Assembly (NCBI GenBank): GCA_905250115.1
Contig: CAJNOI010000315.1
Span: 16,763-80,762, forward strand
Length of the DNA: 64,000 nt
Reading direction: 5' to 3'
From: Adineta steineri
Taxonomy: Eukaryota > Rotifera > Eurotatoria > Adinetida > Adinetidae
Shown: one piece after another, positions 24,242-37,008 of the stretch
Layout of the letters: each line of letters opens with the position of its first letter
Numbering within the stretch: position 1 is the stretch's first letter
Notes under the pieces: generated by a model
Seen by the model: only the letters and a program-made list of their open reading frames with translations
The model's database searches: none
What the model was told of the DNA's origin: nothing
Translations under genes and position numbers: made by a program

Positions 24242-26303
24242 ATGGATATAATTATTTCACTATTATTCTATGTTTGTTGGTGTTTTTTTGAGGGTAAGTT
24301 TTACATGAATAAAATTACAAATAATTATATATTAATATAGTTACGATTGCCAATCCGGAAGCAAAACGTTTATATGAAGAATTAATTACAGTACGTTCGT
24401 ATAATCGATTAATTCGACCGGTTAAAAATAATAGTGAGAAATTAACAGTCTATTTGGGTCTTCGATTAACACAATTACTCGATGTTGTAAGTATTAGATT
24501 TATTTTTTTGAAATAAATATAATATTTTCTTAAAAGGATGAGAAGAATCAAATAATGACATCCAATGTTTGGTTGAAACAAGTAAAATATATTAATTTCA
24601 TCGATAAATATCTATGATATATATATGAATAGGAATGGTATGATGATAAACTTCGATGGGATCCAAGTAATTATGGAGGTGTGGATGTACTTTATATTCC
24701 AAGTCAACAAATTTGGCTACCTGATATTGTTTTATATAACAAGTAATCATCGCTATATATATGTATATATGTGTGTACAAATATTTTAATTTTAGTGCAG
24801 ATGGAAATTATGAAGTAACATTAATGACAAAAGCGACTGTTTATTTTGATGGTCGTGTTATTTGGGAAGTAAGAAAAAGTTGAAGGGCAAGATTTTTTTT
24901 ATTTCTATTGTTTTAGCCACCGGCGATATACAAATCAAGTTGTACGATTAATGTTGAATTCTTTCCATTTGGTTCGTATGAATATTTTATAATTAGATTG
25001 AATAAAATAATTTTTTATTATTTAAGATATTCAACATTGTCAAATGAAATTTGGTTCATGGACATATTCCGGTGAACAAGTTGATCTTGTTCATATTAAT
25101 CAATCGAATGGTTCAACACCTGTCTATGGAAATAATAGTAAATTTGAATTCTAATCTATTTATACATACATATATCGACTTTCTAATAATAGGTGTACCG
25201 TATGCTATTGATTTAACTGATTTTTATCGTTCGGTTGAATGGGATATAATGCAAGTTCCAGCTCAACGTAATATAAGAAAATATACATGTTGTCCACAGA
25301 CTTATCCTGATATAACATTTTTAATAACGATTCGTCGTAAAACATTATTTTATACTGTTAATTTAATTATTCCTTGTGTAGGAATATCATTTTTAACTGT
25401 TTTAACATTCTATTTACCATCAGATTCTGGTGAAAAAGTGGCACTTTGTATATCAATATTACTTTCATTGACAGTTTTCTTTTTACTGTTAGCTGAACTT
25501 ATACCTCCAACATCACTTGTTGTACCATTAGTTGGTAAATATCTTTTATTTACAATGATATTAGTAACATTATCTATTGTTGTTACTGTTGTTGTACTTA
25601 ATATACATTTTCGTTCACCATTAACACATCAAATGCCACCATGGGTACGACGTGTATTCTTACAAGTCTTACCCAAACTGTTATTAATGCGTCGACCAAA
25701 AACACTTCATCCATTACAATATGATCAATCAATATCTTATCCAACTTCGATAAAAAAAGAAACGATATCAAATTTTTCTATTCCATCAATACGTAATAGT
25801 TCCTATCAAGTTAATACATTTTTATATAATGGAGAACATTCCAGTCGAGAAATTCTTGAAAGAACCGATGATGATAATGATATATCACTATATCCGAGTG
25901 AAATCAAACGAGCATTTGATGGATTACGATGTATTGCGGCACATATGAGACAAGAAGATGAAGAGAAAAAAGTAAATATTGATAACATATACGACTAGTT
26001 TGTTTATGACAATGAATATTAATCAATCTTGTCCTATCATAAACTTTTTAGATATAATTATTTTCTTTTCTATCATAGGTTAAAGAAGAATGGAAATATG
26101 TAGCTTTAGTTATTGATCGTCTTTTCCTTTATATATTCACAACAGCTTGTATTGCTGGCACATGTGGTATTATATTACAAGGTATATAGAATAATTATTT
26201 ATTTACTGTATATTTGATATTTAATTTTCTCCTGTTTTTATTAGCACCGTCAATTTACGATAATCGGAAGCCAATCGATATTGTCAAATCTAATCGTTTT
26301 TAA
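24242..26303 (+). CDS. nicotinic acetylcholine receptor alpha-type subunit
   Basis: The start at 24242 ([17 protein letters not shown]) gives a signal peptide and splices in frame. The ATG ten bases earlier runs into a stop before the donor. About ten exons carry the binding domain: [20 protein letters not shown], then [18 protein letters not shown] and [25 protein letters not shown] (Cys-loop). Loop C is [13 protein letters not shown] with the vicinal cysteines that define alpha subunits. TM1 is [21 protein letters not shown]2, [20 protein letters not shown], is followed by AELIPPTS with Glu at the outer ring, as in vertebrate alpha subunits. TM3 is [19 protein letters not shown]4 is in a separate exon after 26080 ([20 protein letters not shown]). 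It ends KSNRF TAA at 26301-26303. It probably binds acetylcholine and could assemble with the two adjacent non-alpha subunits. Confidence 0.92.
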
Positions 26304-26681
26304 AATCAAATTAGGAAATGTTTTGTTTTTCTTTTTTGTATGTTTCTTAATATGCAAGAAATATATTATCTATACATGTAATATCAGGATTAGATAAATA
26401 AATAGATCAAAACAGTTTATATCAATCATTGAATGTATTGTTTATTGTTCAACATCTGTTACAACTAAGATCAAATCAGATTTGTAATGAGTAAAATGAT
26501 ATATTTCCGTTTGATATGGAAACTATCAGATATTGTAGTAAATTAAATTCCTTTTTTTATACACTATTGACGTGGCAAAGAAAAGACAATATATCATCCA
26601 GCTGATGCCACTGTTTGGTTGATATATAAGAAAGTCATTCAATATCAACAAATAAAATATACACATATCTATGAATACATA
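26304..26681. other. intergenic spacer
   Basis: About 380 bp between two + strand genes. AATAAATAGATC near 26397 is a candidate poly(A) signal for the receptor gene. The last 130 bp should include the promoter of the next gene. Nothing else seen. Confidence 0.4.
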
Positions 26682-27329
26682 ATGAAAATGTTGAATTTTA
26701 CTTTAAGTATACTTATAATAATGGTGTTCATGCTCGATGCAGCACGTATACCAATAGCAGGTTATATCCTATAGTATATATTTATTTAATTTTTCATACG
26801 TTCTTTAGGAAATTTTGATCCATTTATGAATGAAAATCAATCACATTCCAATAAAAGTCTTCCGTCACTCGATTTGATTCATAATCATGTTCATCGATCA
26901 TCGGAGACAAATGACACTCATTCGATTTCAAATAATACTCGATTAGAAGAAGCTGGTCCATCATTAGATCTGATTGATTCACATGCACATGATGATCATG
27001 ATGATGATGATGCATCTGTTGTTGAAATTGCAAAACGTTTAATTCAACCATCAATTGATTTTCTTGATGCACAATTACATGATGGTGATGAACATGCTCA
27101 TAATGATGAAAATCATACAAATGAAAAGGCAGCGGATTTAAATGATTTCCAGAATTGGTTAAAAGAACAAAATCAAACTGATCAATTACAACGTTTTTTA
27201 TTATTACAAAAAGAAATCAATCAGTTTGCTCTTGGTGATAAACAAGATTTAAATAATAAACTTAATCGAACAATTGAAGAACTTAAATCAACGATTAAAA
27301 ATTATCAGGAACGAAAACATGATTTATAA
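26682..27329 (+). CDS. secreted His/Asp-rich protein with C-terminal coiled coil
   Basis: Two exons. The first (26682-26761) encodes a signal peptide, MKMLNFTLSILIIMVFMLDA, and ends at a phase-1 junction (ARIPIAG); the second starts near 26810 and runs to the stop at 27327-27329. The mature protein of about 170 aa has three copies of a motif, PSLDLIHNHVH, PSLDLIDSHAHDD and PSIDFLDAQLHD, with His/Asp clusters (DSHAHDDHDDDDA, DGDEHAHNDENH) that could bind divalent metals. A coiled-coil-like C-terminus follows (LKEQNQTDQLQRFLLLQKE...LNRTIEELKSTIKN). I do not recognise a family. Metal binding or calcium buffering is inference from composition only. Its place next to the nicotinic cluster is probably coincidental. 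Confidence 0.75.
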
Positions 27330-27690
27330 TTTTCTATATAAACAAGAATTATAATAAATAATATTCTGTTTCACAATAAATATTTAAAACAAGATAGATT
27401 TTACGGGGATATCATTGATGAAGTTTACACGTATAGAATTCTTTTTCTTTTATATAAGCTTTGTAAAGGATTGATTGATTAGCTTCAACGAGCTCATTGC
27501 TATTAATGAAAATCATTGGTATTGATAATATATTCAAACTGAAGCGACACTATATGCATTAATGCAAGAAATCGATTGTTAAATATATTTTATTGGTTAA
27601 GAACTAGGCGAATAAAAAAAAGATTCATGATGATGGCTGACCATGTCTTACTAAATTATTCTTGTCAGTTGAGCTCAAATTAAATCGAAA
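27330..27690. other. intergenic spacer
   Basis: About 360 bp between the His/Asp-rich gene and PSMD14. AATAAATAATATTC and AATAAATATTT near 27352-27386 are likely poly(A) signals. A splice-acceptor-like ATTATTCTTGTCAG lies about 20 bp before the PSMD14 start. Confidence 0.4.
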
Positions 27691-28493
<803 letters not shown>

Positions 28494-28593
28494 NNNNNNN
28501 NNNNNNNNNNNNNNNNNNNNNNNNNNNNNNNNNNNNNNNNNNNNNNNNNNNNNNNNNNNNNNNNNNNNNNNNNNNNNNNNNNNNNNNNNNNNN
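28494..28593. other. 100-N assembly gap
   Basis: Exactly 100 Ns, the usual placeholder for a gap of unknown size. Its right edge coincides with the left edge of a segment duplicated at 50878, so the break probably reflects that repeat. Confidence 0.95.
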
Positions 28594-28714
28594 TTGACTA
28601 ATAAATACATTTTATTTTAATTCAGTTATGATACTAATTTAAAAAAACAAATTTTTATTTTATTTCTAGACTATTCATTGTGCTTGTCACTCGAAAATAT
28701 TCTTTCATATAAAC

Positions 28715-31700
28715 ATGGCGACAGATGGAAATGTTGACGCACAACAGTATACACGTGTATCGGATATTATCAATGAACCACAAAAGATGCTCATGCCAAT
28801 TCGAGGGTATGAAAAAATGCCACTAGTGTCACTGGAAGAAGCTGTAACACCACTCATTTCGATTTTACCTGAGATTCAAGATTATGCTTATGTTGCGAAG
28901 CAGCGATGTGAATCCGTACCTCCCGATGGTTTAACACAAGATGAATCAGCTTCAATTATGCTTTATTCCATGGAATGGAAACCACATGACGAATGTTTAT
29001 ATTTTACCCTCAATGCAATTCTTCGCACTGAAGACAGGCGAAAACTAGAACGATGGTTTTCGTATTTGAAACTGATTCTCACAGCACTCGAAAAATTACC
29101 ATCCATACGACGCCATGTGTTTCGTGGAGTGAATTTAGATCTATCTAATCAATATACTGAAGGAAAAACATTTGTCTGGTGGGGATTTTCATCATGTACA
29201 ACATCGATAGGAGTACTCGAAAACGAACAATTCCTAGACAAAACTGGTCAAAGGACACTGTTTTCTATTGAATGTGATAGTGGTAAAGATATCAGTCGTC
29301 ATTCGTATTATCAATCGGAAAAAGAAGTTCTTCTTTTGGCTGCTCGACAATTTATTGTAGTAGGTTGTCTTCATCCAGCACTAGGGCTTCATATGATTCA
29401 ACTGAAAGAAACAAAGCCTCCAATTACTCTTTTACAACCGGTTACGAACCAATCTGTGCAAATTAAACCAACATCGAGTAAGAGAAAAAACTATTTCCTT
29501 AGTTGAAATATCAAATATGAAATAGAGAACAACTCGGTAGAAGATTATTTACGAGTCATAGAGTTATGATTCTAGCTCATTTTCGAAAGAGTGAATTTTC
29601 ATTAGATCTCTGGCTAAATTCTACTTATACTAAAAAACTTTCACATAATTATAGAGTAATTTATTCTATAGAGCATCACAATCTTAGAAATAAGATATAG
29701 ACACTTGTGCGCATATTTAATACGATTATTGTTGGTATGTTTTCTTTCTCAAGAAACTGTAAGGATGTCCCTAAGGATTTGCAAAGAAGTGTAAGAGAGT
29801 CCCTATAGTTTTACGAAGAAATAAACGGGAGCTGCTGAGAATGAATGTAGGTATAGAAGAAACTCATACTCCACACCCTCGACCAGACGTTAGTTTTTCA
29901 ATTACAAATAAGTTAATAAATAAATCATTCGAGAATTGATGATACAGATCTCAAAATAATTAGATGCGTAAAACATATTTGATATTTTATTATTGAATTT
30001 GATTTATTGGAAATCTTAATTGAGAAATAGAATATTTAAAGATTATACTTGTCCAATTTTATTTTCAACATAAATGATACAACAAATATTCTAAAGATCG
30101 ATGAAAATAAAATCTAATTCGCCATAATAGTTTATAAATAAATTAACTTTTTGTTCCAATAAAATATTAAAAATCTGATTAATCTAATATATAAATTAAT
30201 ATTAATTATTATCTATTCATATCTGTCTTTTTATAATAAAATATTTTAACATTTTATTTATATTTGAAAATTAAAATATCTCGGAAAAGAAGAAATCTAT
30301 TAAATTATAAAAAAACATCTACAAGGACTTTGTTTTTGAAAATGAAATAAATTTTCTTTCGTAAATGAATATGATTTCGTATTTTATAGATGGAAAAATA
30401 TTTTCTCAACAGAAAATAAATATTTTATAGAGAAAACTTTACGATTTATATTCAAAAGATAAAATATGAATGAATTCTCTCTCTTTATATCTTTATTGGA
30501 AAAATTTTAAATCATAAAATTGAATTTTCATTTGTTCCATTTTAAATTATTTCAAAAACTTTAACAAAAGTTCTCATATCCTAATTAATTATTATTTATT
30601 TTGTTCAAAACAAAAATATTATATTGATATTCTTTAGTACTTTAAAATATTTTTTATAAATTAATTTATACGAATAAGAACAAAGTTTAATATCGAAGGT
30701 TTTATTTTTTCATTAAAATAAATATTTTTCAGAATTGAAAAAACTTTTATAAAACTGTTAATCAAATTAATCCTTCGAATAGTTTTTTAAAAAGAAATTA
30801 TGATTAAAGTAAGAATTGGATATATTTATTGAAAATTAAAATTAATTACTTTAATTTTGTTTTTTCGTCATAAAAATATTTTCATAATATTCTAATTAAT
30901 TGATTAATTATTTAAAAAACATTCTTCTTCACAAATAATATCATCATTTCATCAATAGAATTTATTTAAAATATTTATCTATGTTATAAATATTTATTTC
31001 CTTTAAAACTAAATGACAACTTCAAATCATTTTCTTAATTATTTATTGAACATTTTGACTTTTTTTAATTTAATTAGAAAGTATTAATTTTGACCTTGTC
31101 TTTTATTTATCAAACAAGATATTTTAAACTTTCTGGGAATTTATAAAATTGTTGATCATACGATTATTTCTATTATGAAGATTTGAAATTAATTTTATAT
31201 TTTCATATCATTAAAGTATAAATCATCTAAAATTATTTTCTTAAACATCAAAATAAATAAATCAAAACAAGATAAAAGATTTTTTTCTATTACAAACAAT
31301 TAATGAATACTTAAATTTATCTTTAGACTTTAAAATATTTTATAATTAAAAAATTTATTGATTAGAGAAACGAAATAAATATCAAATTCATATAGAAATT
31401 TTATCATTTTAGTAAAAGATCAATTGAATCAATTGAAAAGAAACATTTTATAATTAAAAAATTATTCTTTGTTCTTTATTTAATCAAATACAATTTAGTT
31501 CTTCTCAAGAATATTTTTCTTAATAGTGAAATTTCATAAATTTTCTTTTAATTTAAGTTATTCGAATTCCAGATGATTAATTTTTATCAATCTCTATAAG
31601 ACACTTAAGTTTTTAATTCAAATTTTACTGTTTTGATATTTATCAACACAGTTTTATTGATAAAAAAGAAGTTTTTAATCGATTTCATTTGAATCATTGC

Positions 31701-32879
31701 AGCAAAAATGACTTTGCTTTAAAAACATTTTCCTAAATAAAAACTTTTATGAAAATCAAATAAAGAATTTCTGAGTTAAAAAATCTGAATAAATGAGGAA
31801 ATTATTTGAAATTAGCTTTGTTCGATCAAAAATTAAATTTAACAAGAAGAAAATTTTATTTTATTAAAACAAATTCAAATAAAAGTTTTTCTTCTTATTT
31901 TCGCCCATTTTTGATTTAAAAATAATGCGAAAGATTTTGCATAAAAAGAAAATCTTTTATTTTAGAACAAATTCAAATAAAAAAGAATAAATTTCAACAA
32001 TCTGCAATTACTGTTGCTGGAGGAAATAAAGAAGGACATCAATTAAATCAGCTCAATTATCCTCATGGAATATTTATTGATAATGATAAATCAGTTTATA
32101 TTGCTGATTGTGATAATCGTCGTATTATTAAATGGAAATTAAATTCAAACACTGGTCAGATCATTGCAGGTGGACATGGACAAGGAAATCAAAATAATCA
32201 ACTGGATTGTCCAATAGATGTGGTTTTTGATAAGAGAAACAATTCTTTTATTATTTCTGCTGAGGGAAACAAACGAGTAATTCGATATTTTGATCAAAAT
32301 CAAACAAATCAACAAATTCTTATTTCAAATATTGTTTGTTGGGGTCTGACAATCGATAAAAATGGATTTATTTATACTTCTGATCGTGCGAATCATGAAG
32401 TAAGACGATGGAAACAAGGAGATGAACAAGGTGAATTAGTTGCAGGTGGGAATGGTCAAGGAAATCATCTTAATCAACTCAGTTGTCCTACTTATATCTT
32501 TATTGATGAAAATTATTCTCTTTATATATCAGATTATGAGAATCATCGTGTACTGAAATGGAAAAAAGACGCAAAAGAAGGAATCGTTGTTGCTGGTGGA
32601 AATGGTCAAGGAAGTAGTCTCAAACAATTGTATTATCCTCAAGGACTGATTGTTGATCATTTGGGCCAAATCTATGTGGCAGATTCTTGGAATCGTCGAA
32701 TAATGCGTTGGTGTGAAGGAGATGAAGAAGGTGAAATTGTTGTTGGAGGAAATGGTGCAGGAAATCAATCAAATCAATTGAATTGTCCCATGGGTTTATC
32801 ATTCGATAATGAAGAAAATCTTTATGTTGTTGATTATGCAAATCATCGAATTCAAAAATATGAAAAGATTTTAAATTAA
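28715..32879 (+). CDS. ADP-ribosyltransferase-NHL propeller fusion (copy 1)
   Basis: Exon 1 (28715-29477, 254 codons plus 1 nt) encodes a compact arginine ADP-ribosyltransferase. The R-S-ExE catalytic signature is visible: Arg in RRHVFRGVNLDL, the Ser/Thr strand WWGFSSCTTS, and the ExE in QSEKEVLLLAARQF. It ends at a phase-1 donor (ACATCGA|GTAAGAG); reading through would add only eight residues (KRKNYFLS) before a stop. Exon 2 (31966-32879, 914 nt) starts at the matching phase-1 acceptor and encodes a six-blade-like NHL propeller (ITVAGGN...NQLNYPHGIFIDNDKSVYIADCDNRRIIKW and similar), ending EKILN TAA. The joined product is 558 aa with no signal peptide. NHL propellers bind protein, RNA or ligands; ART transfers ADP-ribose to arginine. 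The intron of about 2.5 kb is far longer than usual here. If the splice is not used, these are two separate genes. Confidence 0.7.
29478..31965 (+). other. long AT-rich intron of ART-NHL copy 1
   Basis: Very AT-rich, no coding potential. Large parts match the corresponding introns in copy 2. Its last 400 bases (from about 31560) also match the intron before the B-box gene's NHL exon. The 99-nt middle exon present in copy 2 is absent here. Confidence 0.6.
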
Positions 32880-33280
32880 AAATATTTGTAACTTAATTCG
32901 ATAAAATATTTATTTTTTATATTTGAAGCTAAATAAAAAACATTAAACTATGAAAATTCTTTGACAACAATAAATAAAAATAAACAAATAAAACTTCTTT
33001 TACCAAAATAAATATTCTGTAACTTTAATTTGAAATTAAAAAACCAAATGAATAAAATAATTCGGAGAGAATTTTTTTGGAATAAATTAAATTAAAAGAA
33101 TTGGAAAGAAACTTAAATTAGAAAAAATTTCATTTTTATAGAAAACTCAAATGAAATATTTTTAAATTCAGGAGAACATTTAAATTAATAAAAGAAAACT
33201 TCTAAATAGAAATTTTATTAATTTTTCTTTTTGTGATTTTATGATTTATTGAGAGAAAGGGAAGAGATAAGAAAAAAGAT

Positions 33281-33344
33281 GGGTGTGAGTGTGGGCGATT
33301 GTGTGAATATCAATTTAACTGTGAAAGCCACACCCACTCCCTCA
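33281..33344. repeat. G-rich/C-rich hairpin (H4)
   Basis: GGGTGTGAGTGTGGGC (33281-33296) faces GCCACACCCACTCCCTC (33328-33344). Its counterpart in copy 2 of the duplication is at 56051-56110, and homology between the copies ends in the right arm. Confidence 0.75.
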
Positions 33345-35838
33345 ATCTGACCCCAACTTTCGTTTGTGTCCGTGAACCGCAATAGAATATCGATTGGACC
33401 CTCAAGAAATGTCAATTTGTTGAGAAAAATATTAGAGAATAAAACCTTCAATTTAGAAAACAATTCAATGTAAAAAATGAATTATAGGAAAAAAATTTAG
33501 TTGACTCCGATGCGAATCTCTAATTAGCTTGATTTCAAGTCAAAAATCAATGTTTTCGGCACACAACAGAATTCGATCATATATACACTATTCGATAGAG
33601 AAAATTTTCTCTACAAACCTACATATGTCTCGCTCTTGGGTCAAAAAAATGATTGAAACTTACCGTCGCCTTTCATCTTCATTTAAGTTTCATAAAATAA
33701 ATTCATTATAATCATCATAAAAAACATTTGTTTGTTGTTGTAATAGTCCTTTTATTGACTTTCAATATTTTATTTTAAATAAATATTTAATACTTACAGT
33801 GAGAACATTATTAATGCATTGAATAATACATGTAGATACATATAAAGCATCTTCATAAACATATTTATCAAATATTAAATTAAATCGAAAGAAATATTTC
33901 CAGTAGTTGTTCATGTTAATTGTACAAGAATAGAGAATGATTTCAAGTTTATATTTTCTAATGTATTCATAGACATATTTGCTATAAGTTTAATTAAATA
34001 ATCACATATTCTAGCGCAATAGTACAAATTCTCAAATTAAATCATCAAAAATAGATTGATTCTGTAATACAGACAACTGTTTAATAATTAAATAAAAGAT
34101 TCAACTCACTTCACGAAAATATTGATTATCCAGTGGTGATACGAAAAGATTTCCAAGAGAATAATCTTCGATAAAAAATATCAGTTAGAATAAATCACAG
34201 TTATACAATTCAACTGAGAAAGATGATCAATTCAATTCAATTCAACTAAGTTCATTAACTGAATTTAGTTATGTTGATAAAATAAGTATAGCAGTAAGAG
34301 TGTATACTCTGTCTCGTTGTCATGGAAGAGGAGAGGCAGAACATCAGACCTCGTAGAATTCATACGCTGTTTTCATTGTACCCGAAAATCAATTTTAAGA
34401 GCAACAAGATTTGCACATTTTCTCAAACAATATTGTCTTATTTAAAGATATTTCACAATAATAATAACTAACAGTTCGACTATCAAAATACACGGATATC
34501 ACCAAAAGACAAGAAAAAGTATATCTGTGAATGCAAAGATTCCTGCGGCATTTTACATGAGACATTCAATTTAGTTTAATAGCAATAGAATTAAATTTTG
34601 TGTCATTTATTATTATTATTATTACAATAATATGATTAATATTTTTTGTATTATAATGAATGCTTTGTATTATGTTTAAATATCTTTGAATTTGTAAAAG
34701 TAAATTGTTTGGTTTCAAGAAAATTGATCACTTAAGGAATTATTTGAGAAACAAATATTCATTTAAGATTGTTAGTCAGTATTTTATTTGTTTTAGTATA
34801 AAATACAAAACTTCATCAAAGTATTAATCAGAAGAAAAGTCAATGATGAATATTATTGAATGATTATGAATTAATTAATATTTATTGTACAATAATAAAA
34901 TAATCAAAATTTGATTTGTTTTATTTCGAAGGAGACAAAACATTTGATCAATTTCTATTTTAATTATATCATCTCTTTCAACATTTAAACATTTCATTGA
35001 ATACTTTATATTTTATTGTATTAACAAAAAATGTGTTTTTTATCAATAAAAATTAAGTTGTTTATATTCTTGATTAATGATTATACATAAATAGCATTAT
35101 ATTTTATTTTCATAATAAATCAAATACATTTATTATATTTACTACTGAAAATATTTCTTAAAACGTTTTCAATAGAAATTGAATAATATACTTGATTTTT
35201 ATTATCTGTTAATCTTCGATTAAAACCGTTTGATTTAAATAAAAATGGTTTTCTATGAATTAGTTTAAAAACAGAAATAAATAATTCAGCAATCAATAAA
35301 ATGAGAATGAAAATAAATCACTTGACTAATATTTATATGCAGAAATTATTTTTTATTTTGTTTTCGATCAAATAATGATTATCTTTTCTTTTCTTTACTC
35401 TTTTAATGGATATGAATATGAATAGGTATTTATTTTTTGTTGTTATAATTATTTTTATTTATCATGTGTGAATTATCATGTACAAGATAAAATTCATAGG
35501 AACTATATATGAAATGTAATCTTTTCAGAAATCAATCGCTATTGATAATGATTCTACTAAAACAATTATAGGGGAAGTATTGAAAATCAAATTTTAATTG
35601 CACAATAAATGTTGAATTTCTTCTTGAAAACAGACACGCTAAGTCGTTTACAAAATGTTTTATACGATCCGTCAATTCTTTTTCTTAAAGCTATTTATTC
35701 TTTTACGTAGTTAGTTTTTAGACATTAATAAATAATTTATTTCGTATATGTCATATTTTTATGGCTGACTCAGTATGTTTTTCGATATATTTGTGCTCCT
35801 TTCTTCAAGTTACTGTTTTTATCAAAACCGATTCGTTT

Positions 35839-36435
35839 TTAACTCTCGGTTACCGTCCTCATTTTATAACTTGAACAGTGTCCTGGGGTCCACGCGGACC
35901 CATCTCGTAAAAAGTACAAAAAATGATGAATTTACTTTATGTAAGGTATTCATTTATATATTATAAAGTTCCAAATACTCTCCTCTCTACAGACTTATTT
36001 ATTGTTTGTTTTAGAGGCAATATAAGAACGCACGATGCGAAGGAAAAAAATTGACTTATACTAGTTTTTAACAAAGCATAGTAAAAATTTAGCAATTTAC
36101 AAAGAAAATGTGAGTTACTGTTATGGAAGGTGAACGTGCAAACGAATCAGAACGTATTTAATTTGAAAATAAACCGATACGCAACAGATGGTAGTTATAG
36201 AAAAGCGAAAAATCATATATAAACCTTCATTAGTGTTTTGGGGTCCGCGTGGACCCATATCCACATTTTTTCTCTCTTACATCTGGGCATGATTTTTCAT
36301 ATGGATATTGTTCATCTACTAATGACTAAAGATTACATAAAACAAATGACTCGAAACAGTAAATAGTTATGTAGTGCGAGACGAAAATCTGTAAAGTGGG
36401 TCCACGCGGACTCCACAACAGTAACCGAGGGTTAA
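35839..36435. mobile_element. piggyBac-like non-autonomous element (MITE), TTAA-flanked
   Basis: An element of 589 bp lies between TTAA at 35839-35842 and TTAA at 36432-36435. The termini are inverted repeats: left CTCTCGGTTACCG, right end read inward CCCTCGGTTACTG, 11 of 13 identical. A TTAA target duplication and ends starting CC/CT fit the piggyBac superfamily. Three copies of the near-palindrome GGGTCCRCGYGGACCC lie inside, at 35886-35902, 36241-36256 and 36398-36413, two of them close to the ends. There is no transposase ORF, so it would need one in trans. Confidence 0.7.
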
Positions 36436-36760
36436 GCAGCTTTTAGTTTATTCCATTGTCGTTTTTATTTGCTCGCAATAAATTCTTTTATAGGTTGACA
36501 AGAACGAGCAAAAGAGACGAACAAGAGTTACTTTATGCAAATACATACGAATACAAAGAACAGAGAAAAGCATCGTGCATATAAGATTTCTTTTCACTTA
36601 ATCCACTCATTTTTCATTTTCTCAACCAACTCTTTCCAAATATCTTGTTGATTCTCACTTCGTCTTCTAAGGTAGGTTAATGTTTTGTTCGATCATTATT
36701 TCATGTTTACCTCAGATAATATTATTATTCATGTCGTATACAGAAATATTTTTATTAGTT

Positions 36761-36814
36761 AGGGTGTGCGTGTGGGTGGTGTATGATTAATACAATATCC
36801 ACACCCAGACCCAT
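36761..36814. repeat. G-rich/C-rich hairpin (H5)
   Basis: AGGGTGTGCGTGTGGGTG from 36761 faces ATATCCACACCCAGACCC at about 36795-36812. It lies 200 bp upstream of the ART-TPR-NHL gene. Confidence 0.7.
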
Positions 36815-37008
36815 TTCTTTAATCAATAATAACATGTCATTCTTTTATTCTGTTGATTGACATCTAAGTTTGAAAAAAACTGACATGAAAATACCACCTT
36901 CTTTTTTTGACTGTCAAAAGCACACAATTTCTTCGATAATTACATATGGATCAAACAGATAACATAACATCTAAGAACTCTACTCTGTTTTTAGTTTCTT
37001 GAATTAAC

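Larger units (their letters stand above)
28594..33345 (+). repeat. segmental duplication, copy 1 (ART-NHL gene and flanks)
   Basis: The sequence from TTGACTAATAAATACATTTT at 28594 to the G-rich hairpin at 33281-33345 matches 50878-56110 in the same order and orientation. This covers the upstream 100 bp, the ART exon, the AT-rich intron, the NHL exon and about 450 bp of 3' flank. The main difference is a segment of about 490 bp (copy 2 about 52890-53380) that is missing here. Confidence 0.85.
32880..37008. other. intergenic region with hairpins and a TTAA-flanked element
   Basis: About 4.1 kb. It holds the 3' end of the duplicated segment with hairpin H4 (33281-33344), AT-rich sequence 33480-35830 with no recognised gene, the piggyBac-like MITE at 35839-36435, and hairpin H5 at 36761-36814. 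Small ORFs at 33529 and 35775 show no family features. CTCTGTTTTTAG at about 36981-36992, just before the next ATG, resembles a splice acceptor. Confidence 0.5.

Noticed and set aside
26824..27120. Minus-strand ORF rich in His (HHHHDHHVHVNQ)
   Set aside because: Shadow of the real + strand gene, whose signal peptide and splice junction are in frame.
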